The translations under genes were made by a program, and so were the position numbers. From an uncultured Oscillospiraceae bacterium (GTDB lineage Bacteria > Bacillota > Clostridia > Oscillospirales > Oscillospiraceae), in the NCBI GenBank assembly GCA_944385035.1, contig CALWVV010000021.1, forward strand, positions 1 to 33,966: a DNA stretch of 33,966 bases. Direction: 5' to 3'. The notes beneath the pieces are model-generated. The model was not told the DNA's origin. It saw only the letters and a program-made list of their open reading frames with translations, and did not search any database. Positions 7,110 through 15,112 of the stretch are shown piece by piece. Every line of letters starts with the position of its first letter. Position 1 is the stretch's first letter.

Positions 7110-7139
7110 TCTTCGTAGAGAGTGTCTACTACATTAGAC
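7093..7139. promoter_or_regulatory. Paired BlaI/MecI-type operators
   Basis: GTCTAATGTAGTAGAC (7093-7108) and its exact reverse complement (7124-7139) flank 15 nt. Each arm is itself a near dyad (GTCTA...TAGAC) carrying TGTAGTA or TACTACA, the core of BlaI/MecI/CopY operators. The position over the -10 and transcription start predicts autorepression by the next gene product. Confidence 0.85.
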
Positions 7140-7154
7140 GAAGGGAGTACCCAT

Positions 7155-7505
7155 ATGGATACGCCGAAAATATTTGAAAGTGAATACCGTTTCTGTTTGA
7201 TTTTGTGGGAGCGGGAACCGGTGACCACCACGGAGCTGGTGAAGTTGTGTCAGGAAGAGCTGGGATGGAAGCGCACCACCACCTACACTGTCATCAAGCG
7301 CCTGGGGGAGCGGGGAGTGCTGAAGAATGAGGACGGCGTGGTCTCGTCCCTGATCTCAAAGGAAGAGGTGCAAGTGTCTGAGCTTGATGAGCTGATGGAG
7401 AAAAAATTTCAGGGCTCGCTGCCCGCGTTCCTGGCCGCCTTTGCCCGCAGGCAGGCGCTGTCTGAGGAAGAGGTGGAGGAGATCCGGCGCATTCTTGAGA
7501 AATAG
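7155..7505 (+). CDS. BlaI/MecI/CopY-family repressor
   Basis: A 116-aa winged-helix repressor. The N-terminal DNA-binding domain (about 1-75) has the family pattern of WEREPVTTTELV, GWKRTTTYTVIKRL and ERGVLKNEDG; the C-terminal helices (about 76-116) form the dimerisation arm that BlaR-type proteases cleave. The start ATG 7155 is preceded by AAGGGAG, and the longer open frame upstream runs through the operator and is not coding. It is separated by 11 nt from the M56 protease gene, the canonical repressor-sensor arrangement. It probably binds the paired palindromes upstream. No beta-lactamase or other obvious output gene is present, so the signal and regulon may be different from the classical resistance system. 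Confidence 0.92.
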   Translation: MDTPKIFESEYRFCLILWEREPVTTTELVKLCQEELGWKRTTTYTVIKRLGERGVLKNEDGVVSSLISKEEVQVSELDELMEKKFQGSLPAFLAAFARRQALSEEEVEEIRRILEK

Positions 7506-7516
7506 GGGGGCCGGCG

Positions 7517-10084
7517 ATGGAAGCAGTATTCTTGAAGCTGGTCAATCTAAGCATTGCAGCCGGCTGGTTGGTCCTGGCGGTGATAGTGCTGCGGCTGGTG
7601 CTGCGGAAGGCACCAAAATGGATTTTCTGCCTATTGTGGGCCCTGGTGGCCCTGCGCTTGGTGTGTCCGTTTTCCATCGAGAGTGCCCTGAGCCTGATTC
7701 CCAGCGCCCAGACCCTGCCCCCGGAAATCCTGTACACAGCTGCGCCTCAAATTAACAGCGGAATCCCGGCTATCAACAGTGCCGTGAATCCCGTGCTGGA
7801 CCAGAGCCTGGCCCCGGCGCCTGGGGCCAGCGTCAACCCTGCCCAGGTCTGGTCGTTTCTATTCTCCTGTGCGTGGATTGCCGGGGTGGCCATCATGGCG
7901 CTTTATGCCCTTGTGAGCTATTGGCTGGTAAAGCGCCGGGTGGCAACTGCCACCCTACTCCGGGAGAACATCAAGCAGAGCGAGTATGTGGATTCGCCCT
8001 TTGTGCTGGGTCTCTTTCGTCCGGTCATCTACCTGCCCTACGGGATGGAGGAGGACGACCAGGCCTATGTGGTGGCCCATGAGCGGGCCCACATCCGCCG
8101 GAAGGATCACTGGTGGAAGCCGCTGGGATTTGCCTTGTTGTCCGTTTACTGGTTCAACCCCCTGCTGTGGGTCGCCTATGTACTGCTGTGCCGTGACATT
8201 GAGGGGGCCTGCGATGAAAAGGTCATCCGGGAGATGGGCCTGGAGGACCGGAGGGGCTACTCCACCGCCCTTTTAAATTGCAGTGTACGCCGCCGGTCCA
8301 TTGCCGCCTGCCCCCTGGCCTTTGGGGAGGCGGGGGTGAAGGAGCGGATCAAGTCGGTCATGCATTATAAAAGGCCCGCCTTTTGGCTGGTTGCGGCGGC
8401 CCTGGTGGCCTGTGCGGCCGCGGCGGTGTGCTTTCTCACCGATCCGCCCCCCAGCCGATATTTTCCCATGGAAGGGACAAACATCGCCGACCTCGATCCC
8501 CAGGAGATCGTGGAGCGGATTGCCAAACTGGAGAAGCTGGAGGACGGTTCCAATCTGTACGTCAACGGGGACAATTTTGAACTTGCCCTTACCAGCGACT
8601 TTCAGTGGAAGGACTCCGGGACAGTACGCTTTTTCTTTCTCCGGGATCAGCAGACTTACAGTGCTCAGCTGCGTATTTTCCCCGACGAGGGCAAGTATTT
8701 TGTGACCGAGTCCACTTTGTGGGAGGAGCAGGACAGCTATTTTATGCTCCAGACCTATTTGGAAGCACTGAAATATCTGCCGCAGGACGTCATCCGGGAA
8801 TGCACTCCTGAAGCGGAGGAATACTGTGTGTATCAGGTGAAGGATGGCACGCCCGCCAGTAGCAAACCCTCCTGGACCTATACAGCGGACGGGCCGGGAG
8901 TCATTGGCGGCTGGTATATCCACCTGGCAGCGGCACCCAGCTTTGGAGGGAGCGAGGCGATCCCGGCAAAGGAGGTCCTCCACTTCTTTTACAGCGGGGA
9001 GAGTGCCTCCCCTGCGGTGACCAAATGGTTTGACTATGCGACTTCCTCGGAGGTGGACTGGGAAAAGGAACTTACCACCCAGGTGCCCCAGTTCCCCGGT
9101 GTGACCTTCCGTTATACTCCGGGACAGATTACTGCCGTGAGTGAGGCGGAGTGGCAGCTGCGCCCGCTCATTTCAGGTATGCCCATCTGGAACGCCTACT
9201 TCTGTGATCTCACCGGAGACGGCCTGCCCGAGCTGTGTTCCACTTTCAGCTGGGGTTCCGGTATCGTTGACATCCGGGTCGTCATCTACGACTACGCCAA
9301 CGGCACCAGTTACATGCTGCAGGACCGGGGCAGGTACGACTACTGCCTCCGGTATGAAGAGTCGGACGGCTTTTTATATGTGGACAAACGGAGCTACATG
9401 AAACGTCAGAAGTATATGAAGGATACTTTGGTGTCGTCCCACCGCCTGGCTTATCTGGATGGGAGTATCCAGCTGTTGGAGGTGGGTGCAGATGCAGGTA
9501 CCCCCTTTACACAGCAGACGGAAATTGTCCCCGGTGACTACGATTTTAACCATGACGGGGCCCCGGAAGTTGTGGAGCTGACAGCGAATCGAATGGAATA
9601 CACCTGTTATGAGCTTCTGGTCACCAAGCAGGATGGGACAGAGCTGTGGCGGGGAGAGGCGTATCCCGTCCATCCAGGCTACAACAGTATCTTTGCCTGC
9701 CGCCTGGAAGATGGGGACTACCTGCTCCAGTACCATCCCGCCATGTACCAGGGTTTCGCCACCTACACCTATGAGCTGTTCTCTCTGGACAAATCGGGAA
9801 ACCCCGTAACCAAGCAGGAAAACAGCGTCAGCTTTGACGTGAACTGGGGTACACCTCTGCACGAGAGCTTCGATGGGGAAGCGGTCGCTGATTTTATGGA
9901 TGAGCTCAACGGCCTGCTGGCACAAAGTAAGCTCCTGGTGACCACGGATACCGCTTTGGATGGCATCGATCCGGACCACCCACAGGACAACCTGTGGTGG
10001 CTTCGGTATGGGGACTTTGCCTATGACGAGAATCTGAGCCTGCGGGAAAACCTGCTGGCCCTTGAACAGTTTATTGGGGAGTAG
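7517..10084 (+). CDS. BlaR1-like M56 metallopeptidase with a large non-PBP C-terminal region
   Basis: An 855-aa membrane protease-sensor. Residues 1-310 are a BlaR1/MecR1-type M56 module: four membrane segments (about 5-30, 36-55, 112-137, 288-308), zinc motif HERAH (188-192) and the downstream ligand Glu229 in DIEGACDE. The remaining 550 residues should be extracytoplasmic. They do not show a penicillin-binding SxxK/SxN/KTG set that I can find. Instead there are two acidic, calcium-loop-like stretches, DLTGDGLPEL (about 568) and DYDFNHDGAPEV (about 674), resembling FG-GAP/VCBS repeats. By family logic, ligand binding would trigger cleavage of the upstream repressor. ATG 7517 follows a GGGGGG tract, a weak ribosome site, suggesting coupling to the repressor gene. 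A terminator closes the operon. The ligand is unknown. Confidence 0.88.
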   Translation: MEAVFLKLVNLSIAAGWLVLAVIVLRLVLRKAPKWIFCLLWALVALRLVCPFSIESALSLIPSAQTLPPEILYTAAPQINSGIPAINSAVNPVLDQSLAPAPGASVNPAQVWSFLFSCAWIAGVAIMALYALVSYWLVKRRVATATLLRENIKQSEYVDSPFVLGLFRPVIYLPYGMEEDDQAYVVAHERAHIRRKDHWWKPLGFALLSVYWFNPLLWVAYVLLCRDIEGACDEKVIREMGLEDRRGYSTALLNCSVRRRSIAACPLAFGEAGVKERIKSVMHYKRPAFWLVAAALVACAAAAVCFLTDPPPSRYFPMEGTNIADLDPQEIVERIAKLEKLEDGSNLYVNGDNFELALTSDFQWKDSGTVRFFFLRDQQTYSAQLRIFPDEGKYFVTESTLWEEQDSYFMLQTYLEALKYLPQDVIRECTPEAEEYCVYQVKDGTPASSKPSWTYTADGPGVIGGWYIHLAAAPSFGGSEAIPAKEVLHFFYSGESASPAVTKWFDYATSSEVDWEKELTTQVPQFPGVTFRYTPGQITAVSEAEWQLRPLISGMPIWNAYFCDLTGDGLPELCSTFSWGSGIVDIRVVIYDYANGTSYMLQDRGRYDYCLRYEESDGFLYVDKRSYMKRQKYMKDTLVSSHRLAYLDGSIQLLEVGADAGTPFTQQTEIVPGDYDFNHDGAPEVVELTANRMEYTCYELLVTKQDGTELWRGEAYPVHPGYNSIFACRLEDGDYLLQYHPAMYQGFATYTYELFSLDKSGNPVTKQENSVSFDVNWGTPLHESFDGEAVADFMDELNGLLAQSKLLVTTDTALDGIDPDHPQDNLWWLRYGDFAYDENLSLRENLLALEQFIGE

Positions 10085-10113
10085 TACAGCTTTTTTGCAT
10101 GTCGCAGATTAGG

Positions 10114-10153
10114 AAAAACAGCGCCCCCGGCGCAAGCTGGGGGCGCTGTTTTT
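10114..10153 (+). terminator. Terminator of the blaI-like/M56 operon
   Basis: A 15-bp perfect stem, AAAAACAGCGCCCCC (10114-10128) with 10139-10153, ends in five T residues; loop of 10 nt. It should act in both directions. Confidence 0.9.
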
Positions 10154-10154
10154 C

Positions 10155-10182
10155 TTGACTTTCTCGATATTCGAGATATAAT
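10155..10182 (+). promoter_or_regulatory. Promoter of the padR-DUF2812 operon
   Basis: TTGACT (10155-10160), 16-nt spacer, consensus TATAAT (10177-10182). The spacer is almost entirely occupied by a palindrome. Confidence 0.88.
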
Positions 10183-10207
10183 AAAACCAGAAAACTCGAT
10201 CATCGAG
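10162..10207. promoter_or_regulatory. Two PadR-type operator palindromes
   Basis: TCTCGATATTCGAGA (10162-10176) fills the promoter spacer and CTCGATCATCGAG (10195-10207) abuts the ribosome binding site of the padR-like gene. The centres are 32 bp apart, about three helical turns. The shared half-site CTCGAT/ATCGAG (or TCGA core) suggests one dimeric repressor binding both. Assignment to the adjacent PadR protein is inference. Confidence 0.8.
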
Positions 10208-10222
10208 AAAGGAGCGGCCGGG

Positions 10223-10546
10223 ATGCCCAGAGAGAAATTTCAAACCCTCACCCAGCAGATGTTTTATATTCTGCTCTGCCTTTGTGAGGAGCGCCGGGGG
10301 ATGGACATTTTGGAGCTGGTGCGGACCATGACCGGGGGGAGGGTAGCCATCGGTTCCGGTACCCTCTATGACCTTCTGGAGCAATTTACCACAGAAGGGA
10401 TGATCCGGGAGACCAAGGCGGAGGGCCGCCGCCGCAGTTATATGATCACAGAGAAGGGACAGGGAATGCTAAAGCAGGAGTATCAGCGCCTGCGGGAGCA
10501 AACCGCCGATTATGAGCGGCTGCTGGGAAAGGAGGCAGAGGGATGA
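10223..10546 (+). CDS. PadR-family transcriptional regulator
   Basis: A 107-aa PadR-type winged-helix repressor. Typical features are LTQQMFYILLCL, DILELV, the VAIGSGTLYDLLEQF recognition-helix region and the wing KAEGRRRSYMITEKG, followed by a short C-terminal dimerisation helix. ATG 10223 follows AAAGGAG. The stop overlaps the next gene by 4 nt (ATGA), so it is translationally coupled to the DUF2812 membrane protein, a pairing common in Firmicutes in which the PadR protein represses its own operon. Inducers of this subfamily are largely unknown; several family members respond to antimicrobial or envelope-active compounds, which fits the membrane partner but is not shown here. Confidence 0.93.
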   Translation: MPREKFQTLTQQMFYILLCLCEERRGMDILELVRTMTGGRVAIGSGTLYDLLEQFTTEGMIRETKAEGRRRSYMITEKGQGMLKQEYQRLREQTADYERLLGKEAEG

Positions 10547-11925
10547 GCAAGGTCAAACGCTGTTTTGCCAATTTTTCGCCCTTTGATCAGAAGACCATTG
10601 AAACAAAGCTGGAGGAGATGGCGGCAAAGGGCTGGATGATCCAAAAGCTGGGGAATCTCTTCTGGACGTATGAGCGGACGGAACCCCAAAGGCTTCACTT
10701 TGCCGTTACCTATTTTCCTGAAGCCTCGGAATTTGACCCAAAGCCCAGCGAGGGACAGCTGACCCGAGAGGAGTTCTGTACCCAGGACGGGTGGCAGCTG
10801 GCGGTTCGCTGGGGAGCCATGCAGATTTTTTATTCCACACAAGAAAACCCAGTGCCCATCGACACCGACCCGGTGACCCAGGTGGAAACCATCTGCCGAA
10901 CCATGAAAAAAACCGTGGTGCCCACCCAGCTTGTGTCCCTGCCTATTTCGGTTTTTTACCTGGTGTTTCAACTGTGGGAGCTTTGGCATGATCCGGTGGA
11001 CTATCTGGCCAGTAGCTACAAACTTTTGTCCCTTCCCATGTGGCCGCTGCTGATCCTCGTAGAGGGCTATGAGCTATGGTTCTGCTTTCACTGGTGCCGC
11101 AGGGCCAAAAAAGCGGCACGGGATGGGGTGTTCCTTCCGGTCCGAAGCCACCAGTTTCTCAGCTGGTTTGTGCTGGCCGTTGCGGCGCTGTTTTTGCTGC
11201 TGTCCATGGGAGGGTCCGCCTTTTCTGCCTCTGCCGTGGCATTCGGCGTGGTTATGACGTTTATCGGCATGGCAGTGGGAAACGGGCTGAGCGGTTGGCT
11301 AAAGGAGCAGGGAGCCTCCCGGCGGGTCAATATGGTGGTCAGCTCGGTTGGAGTGCTGCTGGTGGTAATTCTCGCCTTTGCAGGGATGTTCGCGCTGATG
11401 ATCGGGAACCGGTTCCCATTTTCTCCGGGCAGCACCCCGGTAGACACCTATGAGTGGAACGGGCACACCTATGACATCTATGACGACCCTCTGCCTCTGG
11501 AGCTGGAGGACCTGGTGGAGGCAGAGGCCCGGTGGTCAAAGAAGGCGGAGATCCAGGAGAGCGTGTTTCTCACTTATGGAGAATATACCCAGCGCCCCCT
11601 CTATTCCGAGGAGGTGGACTACCAAATCCGGTATGACATTACCGATGTCAAAGTTCCTGCCCTCTATCCGTTTATCCAGGAGAGCCTGGTCAACGCCCGG
11701 CAGGACCAGCTGCAGGGGGACTTTGTGTTTGTGGATCACTTTGAGCCCGCAGACCCGGCGCCCTGGGGAGCGCAGGAGGCCTACCAGCTCCGAGGGAACG
11801 ATGGCTTGATGAATACCTATCTGGTCTGCTGGGAAGACCGTATTGTGGAGATCAAATTTTACTGGACGCCTACCGCCGAGCAAATTACACGGGCGGCGGA
11901 CATCCTGCATATGGGAACCGAATAG
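10543..11925 (+). CDS. DUF2812-type membrane protein
   Basis: A 460-aa membrane protein. The N-terminal part (about 1-115) matches the DUF2812 style, with CFANFSPFDQKTIETKLEEMAAKGWMIQK and an FTYERTEP-like continuation, a soluble domain of unknown function. Four hydrophobic segments follow (about 122-146, 164-184, 202-246 as a broad block, 268-291). The C-terminal 165 residues, starting near GNRFPFSPG, are soluble and acidic and probably face outside. The start ATG 10543 overlaps the padR-like stop. The role is unknown in the family; the usual partner is a PadR repressor, as here. No transporter ATPase or enzyme motif is visible. It ends before a strong terminator. Confidence 0.85.
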   Translation: MSKVKRCFANFSPFDQKTIETKLEEMAAKGWMIQKLGNLFWTYERTEPQRLHFAVTYFPEASEFDPKPSEGQLTREEFCTQDGWQLAVRWGAMQIFYSTQENPVPIDTDPVTQVETICRTMKKTVVPTQLVSLPISVFYLVFQLWELWHDPVDYLASSYKLLSLPMWPLLILVEGYELWFCFHWCRRAKKAARDGVFLPVRSHQFLSWFVLAVAALFLLLSMGGSAFSASAVAFGVVMTFIGMAVGNGLSGWLKEQGASRRVNMVVSSVGVLLVVILAFAGMFALMIGNRFPFSPGSTPVDTYEWNGHTYDIYDDPLPLELEDLVEAEARWSKKAEIQESVFLTYGEYTQRPLYSEEVDYQIRYDITDVKVPALYPFIQESLVNARQDQLQGDFVFVDHFEPADPAPWGAQEAYQLRGNDGLMNTYLVCWEDRIVEIKFYWTPTAEQITRAADILHMGTE

Positions 11926-11935
11926 AAGAAATGAA

Positions 11936-11967
11936 GGGGAGCTCCGGAAAGGGGCTCCCTTTTTTTG
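11936..11967 (+). terminator. Terminator of the padR-DUF2812 operon
   Basis: GGGAGC (11937-11942) pairs with GCTCCC (11954-11959), followed by a run of eight T residues (11960-11967), 11 nt after the stop codon. Confidence 0.85.
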
Positions 11968-12027
11968 GGAATCAGGAGGGTGGAACCAAAAAACAGTATT
12001 AAAAATAAACTACATATGTATAATATC

Positions 12028-12056
12028 TTGACAAGTGTAGAATTAGGAGCTATGAT
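12028..12056 (+). promoter_or_regulatory. Sigma-A promoter of the tetR-RND-GLUG operon
   Basis: Consensus TTGACA (12028-12033), 17-nt spacer and TATGAT (12051-12056), 30 nt upstream of the tetR-like ATG. Confidence 0.9.
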
Positions 12057-12062
12057 AGCTCC
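12046..12062. promoter_or_regulatory. TetR-type operator over the -10 box
   Basis: GGAGCTATGATAGCTCC is a perfect 8-1-8 palindrome that contains the whole -10 hexamer. Binding by the adjacent TetR-family protein would block transcription of the operon. The assignment is by position. Confidence 0.8.
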
Positions 12063-12085
12063 ACAGAAACAAGGAGGAGAGCAAG

Positions 12086-12661
12086 ATGGACGATCAGAAG
12101 GAGAACCACCTGGACCTGCGCCAGCGCAAGACCCGCAAGCTGCTGGTGGAGGCGCTGGCCCAGCTGCTGGTGGAGCGGCCCTACCAGGAGGTATCGGTGG
12201 TGGACATCTGCCAGCGGGCCATGGTGCACCGCACCACCTTTTATGCCCATTTTAATGACAAGCAGGAGCTGCTGCGCTATCTGCTGGAGGGGCTGGAGCG
12301 GGAGTGCGCTTCTACCTGTCTGCCCCAGGAGCCGGGATGGGGGCCCAGGGAATATTTGCTGACCGCTGGGCGCAACGTATTTCAATTTTTTGCCCAGCGC
12401 CGGGAGCTGTACCGGGCCTGCCTCAACAGCGGGGCGGATGCCCAGGCCCACACGTTGGAGGAGTGTGCCGCCGGAGAGCTGTGCCGCCTGTTGACCGAGC
12501 CCCGTTTCCGGGAGGCCTCGCCCCAGGTGGACCCCCAGGTAGCGGCCCATTTCTATACGGGAGCCATGCTTTCACTGATCCGGTGGTGGCTCTCCAGCGA
12601 CGACCCTCTGCCCATTGATCATCTCCTGTCCAATTTGGAACAATTCATTCCCATCCAGTGA
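12086..12661 (+). CDS. TetR-family transcriptional regulator
   Basis: A 191-aa TetR/AcrR-type regulator. The N-terminal helix-turn-helix is clear: RQRKTRKLLVEALAQLL, then YQEVSVVDICQRAMVHRTTFYAHF, with the typical KQELL helix after it. The C-terminal ligand domain (about 75-190) contains NVFQFFAQRRELYRAC and FYTGAMLSLIRWWL, in the style of TetR proteins with a TetR_C_7/DhaS-like domain. ATG 12086 follows AAGGAGGAG. It is the first gene of a three-gene operon and is separated by 9 nt from the RND gene. Repression of the operon through the 17-bp palindrome upstream is expected; the inducer is unknown but would plausibly be a substrate of the transporter. Confidence 0.93.
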   Translation: MDDQKENHLDLRQRKTRKLLVEALAQLLVERPYQEVSVVDICQRAMVHRTTFYAHFNDKQELLRYLLEGLERECASTCLPQEPGWGPREYLLTAGRNVFQFFAQRRELYRACLNSGADAQAHTLEECAAGELCRLLTEPRFREASPQVDPQVAAHFYTGAMLSLIRWWLSSDDPLPIDHLLSNLEQFIPIQ

Positions 12662-12670
12662 GGCCTTATC

Positions 12671-15112
12671 ATGCAGGAAAAACGTACGGAAAGCCCTATG
12701 ATCAAGCTTGCCCGCTTTATCGTGGACAAACGGAAGGCATTTTATCTGGTGTTTATTGCCGCCTTTGTGTTTTGCGGGGCGTCCATCAATAAAGTGCAAG
12801 TGAACAATGATATTACTTCGTATCTCCCGGCCCAGACGGAGACCCGGCGGGGCCTTACCATTATGGATGAGGAGTTCATCACCCTGGGCAGCGCCAATGT
12901 GATGGTGGCCAATGTGACCTACCAAACGGCCCAGGACCTGGCCCGGAAGCTGGAAGCCGTCCCAGGAGTATCCGAGGTTGCCTTTGATGATACACCGGAG
13001 CACTACAAAGAAGCCTCGGCCCTGTTTACCATCTCCTTTGACGGGGAAGAAACTGACCCGGCCACGATTGAGGCCATGAACGGGGTGCTCGCTGCTCTGG
13101 AGGGTTACGACGTCTATTCTTCCACCCAGATCGGCCGGGATGAGTCGGCCAGTCTGCAAAAAGAGATGACGGTCATTTTGGCCATTGCAGCAGTGGTCAT
13201 TGTGGTGGTACTGCTCTTTACTTCCAAAAGCTACATGGAGGTACCCGTCTATCTCATCGTTTTTGTGGTGGCTGCGGTGCTCAACATGGGCACCAACTTC
13301 ATTTTCGGCACGATCTCCTTTATTACCAACTCCATTGCCGTGGTCCTCCAGCTGGCCCTGGCCATCGACTACGCCATCATCTTCTGCCACCGGTACATGG
13401 AAGAGCGGGACAACGGCCTAAGCCCCCGAGAGGCGGATATTGAAGCGCTGAGCAAGGCCATTGTGGAGATCTCTTCTTCCAGTCTGACTACCATTTCCGG
13501 CCTGGTGGCCCTGATGCTTATGCAGCTGCGCATCGGCTTTGACATGGGCATTGTTCTCTCCAAGGGCATTGTGTGCAGTATGCTGTGCGTCTTTTTGCTG
13601 ATGCCGGGGCTTCTTATGCTCTTCAGCGGCCCCATCGACCGCACCCGCCACCGCAATCTGGTGCCTAAGATCAATTTCTGGGGCAAGATCATCGTCCGTC
13701 TGCGCTATGTGCTGCCTCCCATTTTTCTGGTGGTAGTGGTAGCCGGGGCAGTGCTTTCTTCACGGTGTGACTACGTCTTTGACACCAATGACACCGACTT
13801 TGACAACAAGCCCGACTGGCGCATCGCCGACGAAAAGGTGGCGGATACCTTCGGGTCTAAAAACACCATCGCTGTTCTGGTGCCACGGGGAAGCTACGGC
13901 AAGGAGCAGCGGATCTTAGAGCGGGCATCTCAGCTGCCTCAGGTGACCCAGGCCACCGGCCTGGCCAACATCGAGGTGGAGGATGGCCGGATGCTCACCG
14001 ATGAAATGACGCCCCGGCAGTTTTCGGAGCTGGCCGGGGTGGACATCGAGCTTGCCCGGCTGCTTTATCAGGCCTATGGTCTGAGTGTAGAGGAATATGG
14101 GGCTATTTTCCAAGACCCGGATGACTACGCCGTTCCTCTCATCGACGTGTTTGAGTTCCTTCTGGAGCAGAAGGACAAAGGCGTGGTCAGCCTTACCGGA
14201 GAGCAGGAGGACAAAGTGAACGACCTCCAGGAGCAGCTGGACGTGGGATTGGAGCAGCTGCGGGGAGAGAACTGGTCCCGACTGGTCTTTGTGGCCGATG
14301 TGCCCACCGAGGGGGAGGAGACCTATGCTCTGCTGGATCAGATCCGTTCCATCGCCCAGGAGTATTATGGGGAGGACGTGATCCTGGTGGGCAACTCCAC
14401 CAACGCCTTTGATCTGGCCAGCTCTTTCTCCGGGGACAACCTGAAGATCAGCGTCCTAACGGCCTTGTTTGTCATGGTGATTTTGCTGTTCACGTTCAAA
14501 TCGGCGGGCCTGCCGATCTTGCTGGTACTTACCATTCAGGGCTCTATCTGGATCAACTTCTCTGTGCCGGTGCTCACGGGAACAAATCTGTTCTTCCTGA
14601 GCTACCTGGTGGTCAGTTCCATCCAGATGGGTGCCACCATTGACTACGCCATTGTCATCACCAACCGTTATATGGAGCTGAAAACCGTGATGGAACGCAA
14701 GCAGGCGGCGGTGGAGGCGTTAAGTCAGAGCTTCCCCACCATCCTGACCTCGGGCACCATCATGGCGGTGGCGGGCTTCCTTATCGGCGGCATTTCCACT
14801 GACGCCACCATCGGCTCGGTGGGCCAGACCCTGGGGAGGGGAACGGTTACCTCCATCATTTTGGTCATGACCGTACTGCCCCAGCTGCTCATGCTGGGAG
14901 ATGCCCTTATCGAGCGCACTGCCATTACCCTCAACCGGGACCGGAAACAGCGCTTTAATCAGGGCACCATGCGCCTGGACGGCCATATCCGGGGCCATGT
15001 ATCGGGCTTTGTGGACGGTGAATTCAAAGGGGTGCTCCACGGCAGCGTAGATGCCCTCATCGAGAGCAAATATCAGGAGCTGGACACTTCGGAACAGGAG
15101 GATCACCCATGA
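12671..15112 (+). CDS. RND/MMPL-family transporter
   Basis: An 813-aa integral membrane protein of the RND superfamily, MMPL/SSD branch, expected to use the proton gradient to move lipids, siderophores or hydrophobic compounds. Two similar halves are visible, each with one membrane helix, a soluble loop of about 120-170 residues, then five or six helices. The signature helix of each half carries an Asp-Tyr pair: LALAIDYAIIFCHRYMEE in the first and IQMGATIDYAIVITNRYMEL in the second, and each is followed by an Ala-Leu-Ser switch region. The C-terminus (from about 765) is a charged cytoplasmic tail. ATG 12671 has a weak ribosome site; ATG 12698 is an alternative. The stop overlaps the surface-protein gene by 4 nt (ATGA). 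No outer-membrane or adaptor gene is expected in a Gram-positive. Confidence 0.9.
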   Translation: MQEKRTESPMIKLARFIVDKRKAFYLVFIAAFVFCGASINKVQVNNDITSYLPAQTETRRGLTIMDEEFITLGSANVMVANVTYQTAQDLARKLEAVPGVSEVAFDDTPEHYKEASALFTISFDGEETDPATIEAMNGVLAALEGYDVYSSTQIGRDESASLQKEMTVILAIAAVVIVVVLLFTSKSYMEVPVYLIVFVVAAVLNMGTNFIFGTISFITNSIAVVLQLALAIDYAIIFCHRYMEERDNGLSPREADIEALSKAIVEISSSSLTTISGLVALMLMQLRIGFDMGIVLSKGIVCSMLCVFLLMPGLLMLFSGPIDRTRHRNLVPKINFWGKIIVRLRYVLPPIFLVVVVAGAVLSSRCDYVFDTNDTDFDNKPDWRIADEKVADTFGSKNTIAVLVPRGSYGKEQRILERASQLPQVTQATGLANIEVEDGRMLTDEMTPRQFSELAGVDIELARLLYQAYGLSVEEYGAIFQDPDDYAVPLIDVFEFLLEQKDKGVVSLTGEQEDKVNDLQEQLDVGLEQLRGENWSRLVFVADVPTEGEETYALLDQIRSIAQEYYGEDVILVGNSTNAFDLASSFSGDNLKISVLTALFVMVILLFTFKSAGLPILLVLTIQGSIWINFSVPVLTGTNLFFLSYLVVSSIQMGATIDYAIVITNRYMELKTVMERKQAAVEALSQSFPTILTSGTIMAVAGFLIGGISTDATIGSVGQTLGRGTVTSIILVMTVLPQLLMLGDALIERTAITLNRDRKQRFNQGTMRLDGHIRGHVSGFVDGEFKGVLHGSVDALIESKYQELDTSEQEDHP

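Noticed and set aside
7517-10084. Beta-lactam resistance sensor (BlaR1 in the strict sense)
   Set aside because: The protease half fits, but no penicillin-binding active site and no beta-lactamase or PBP2a gene are seen, so resistance should not be inferred.
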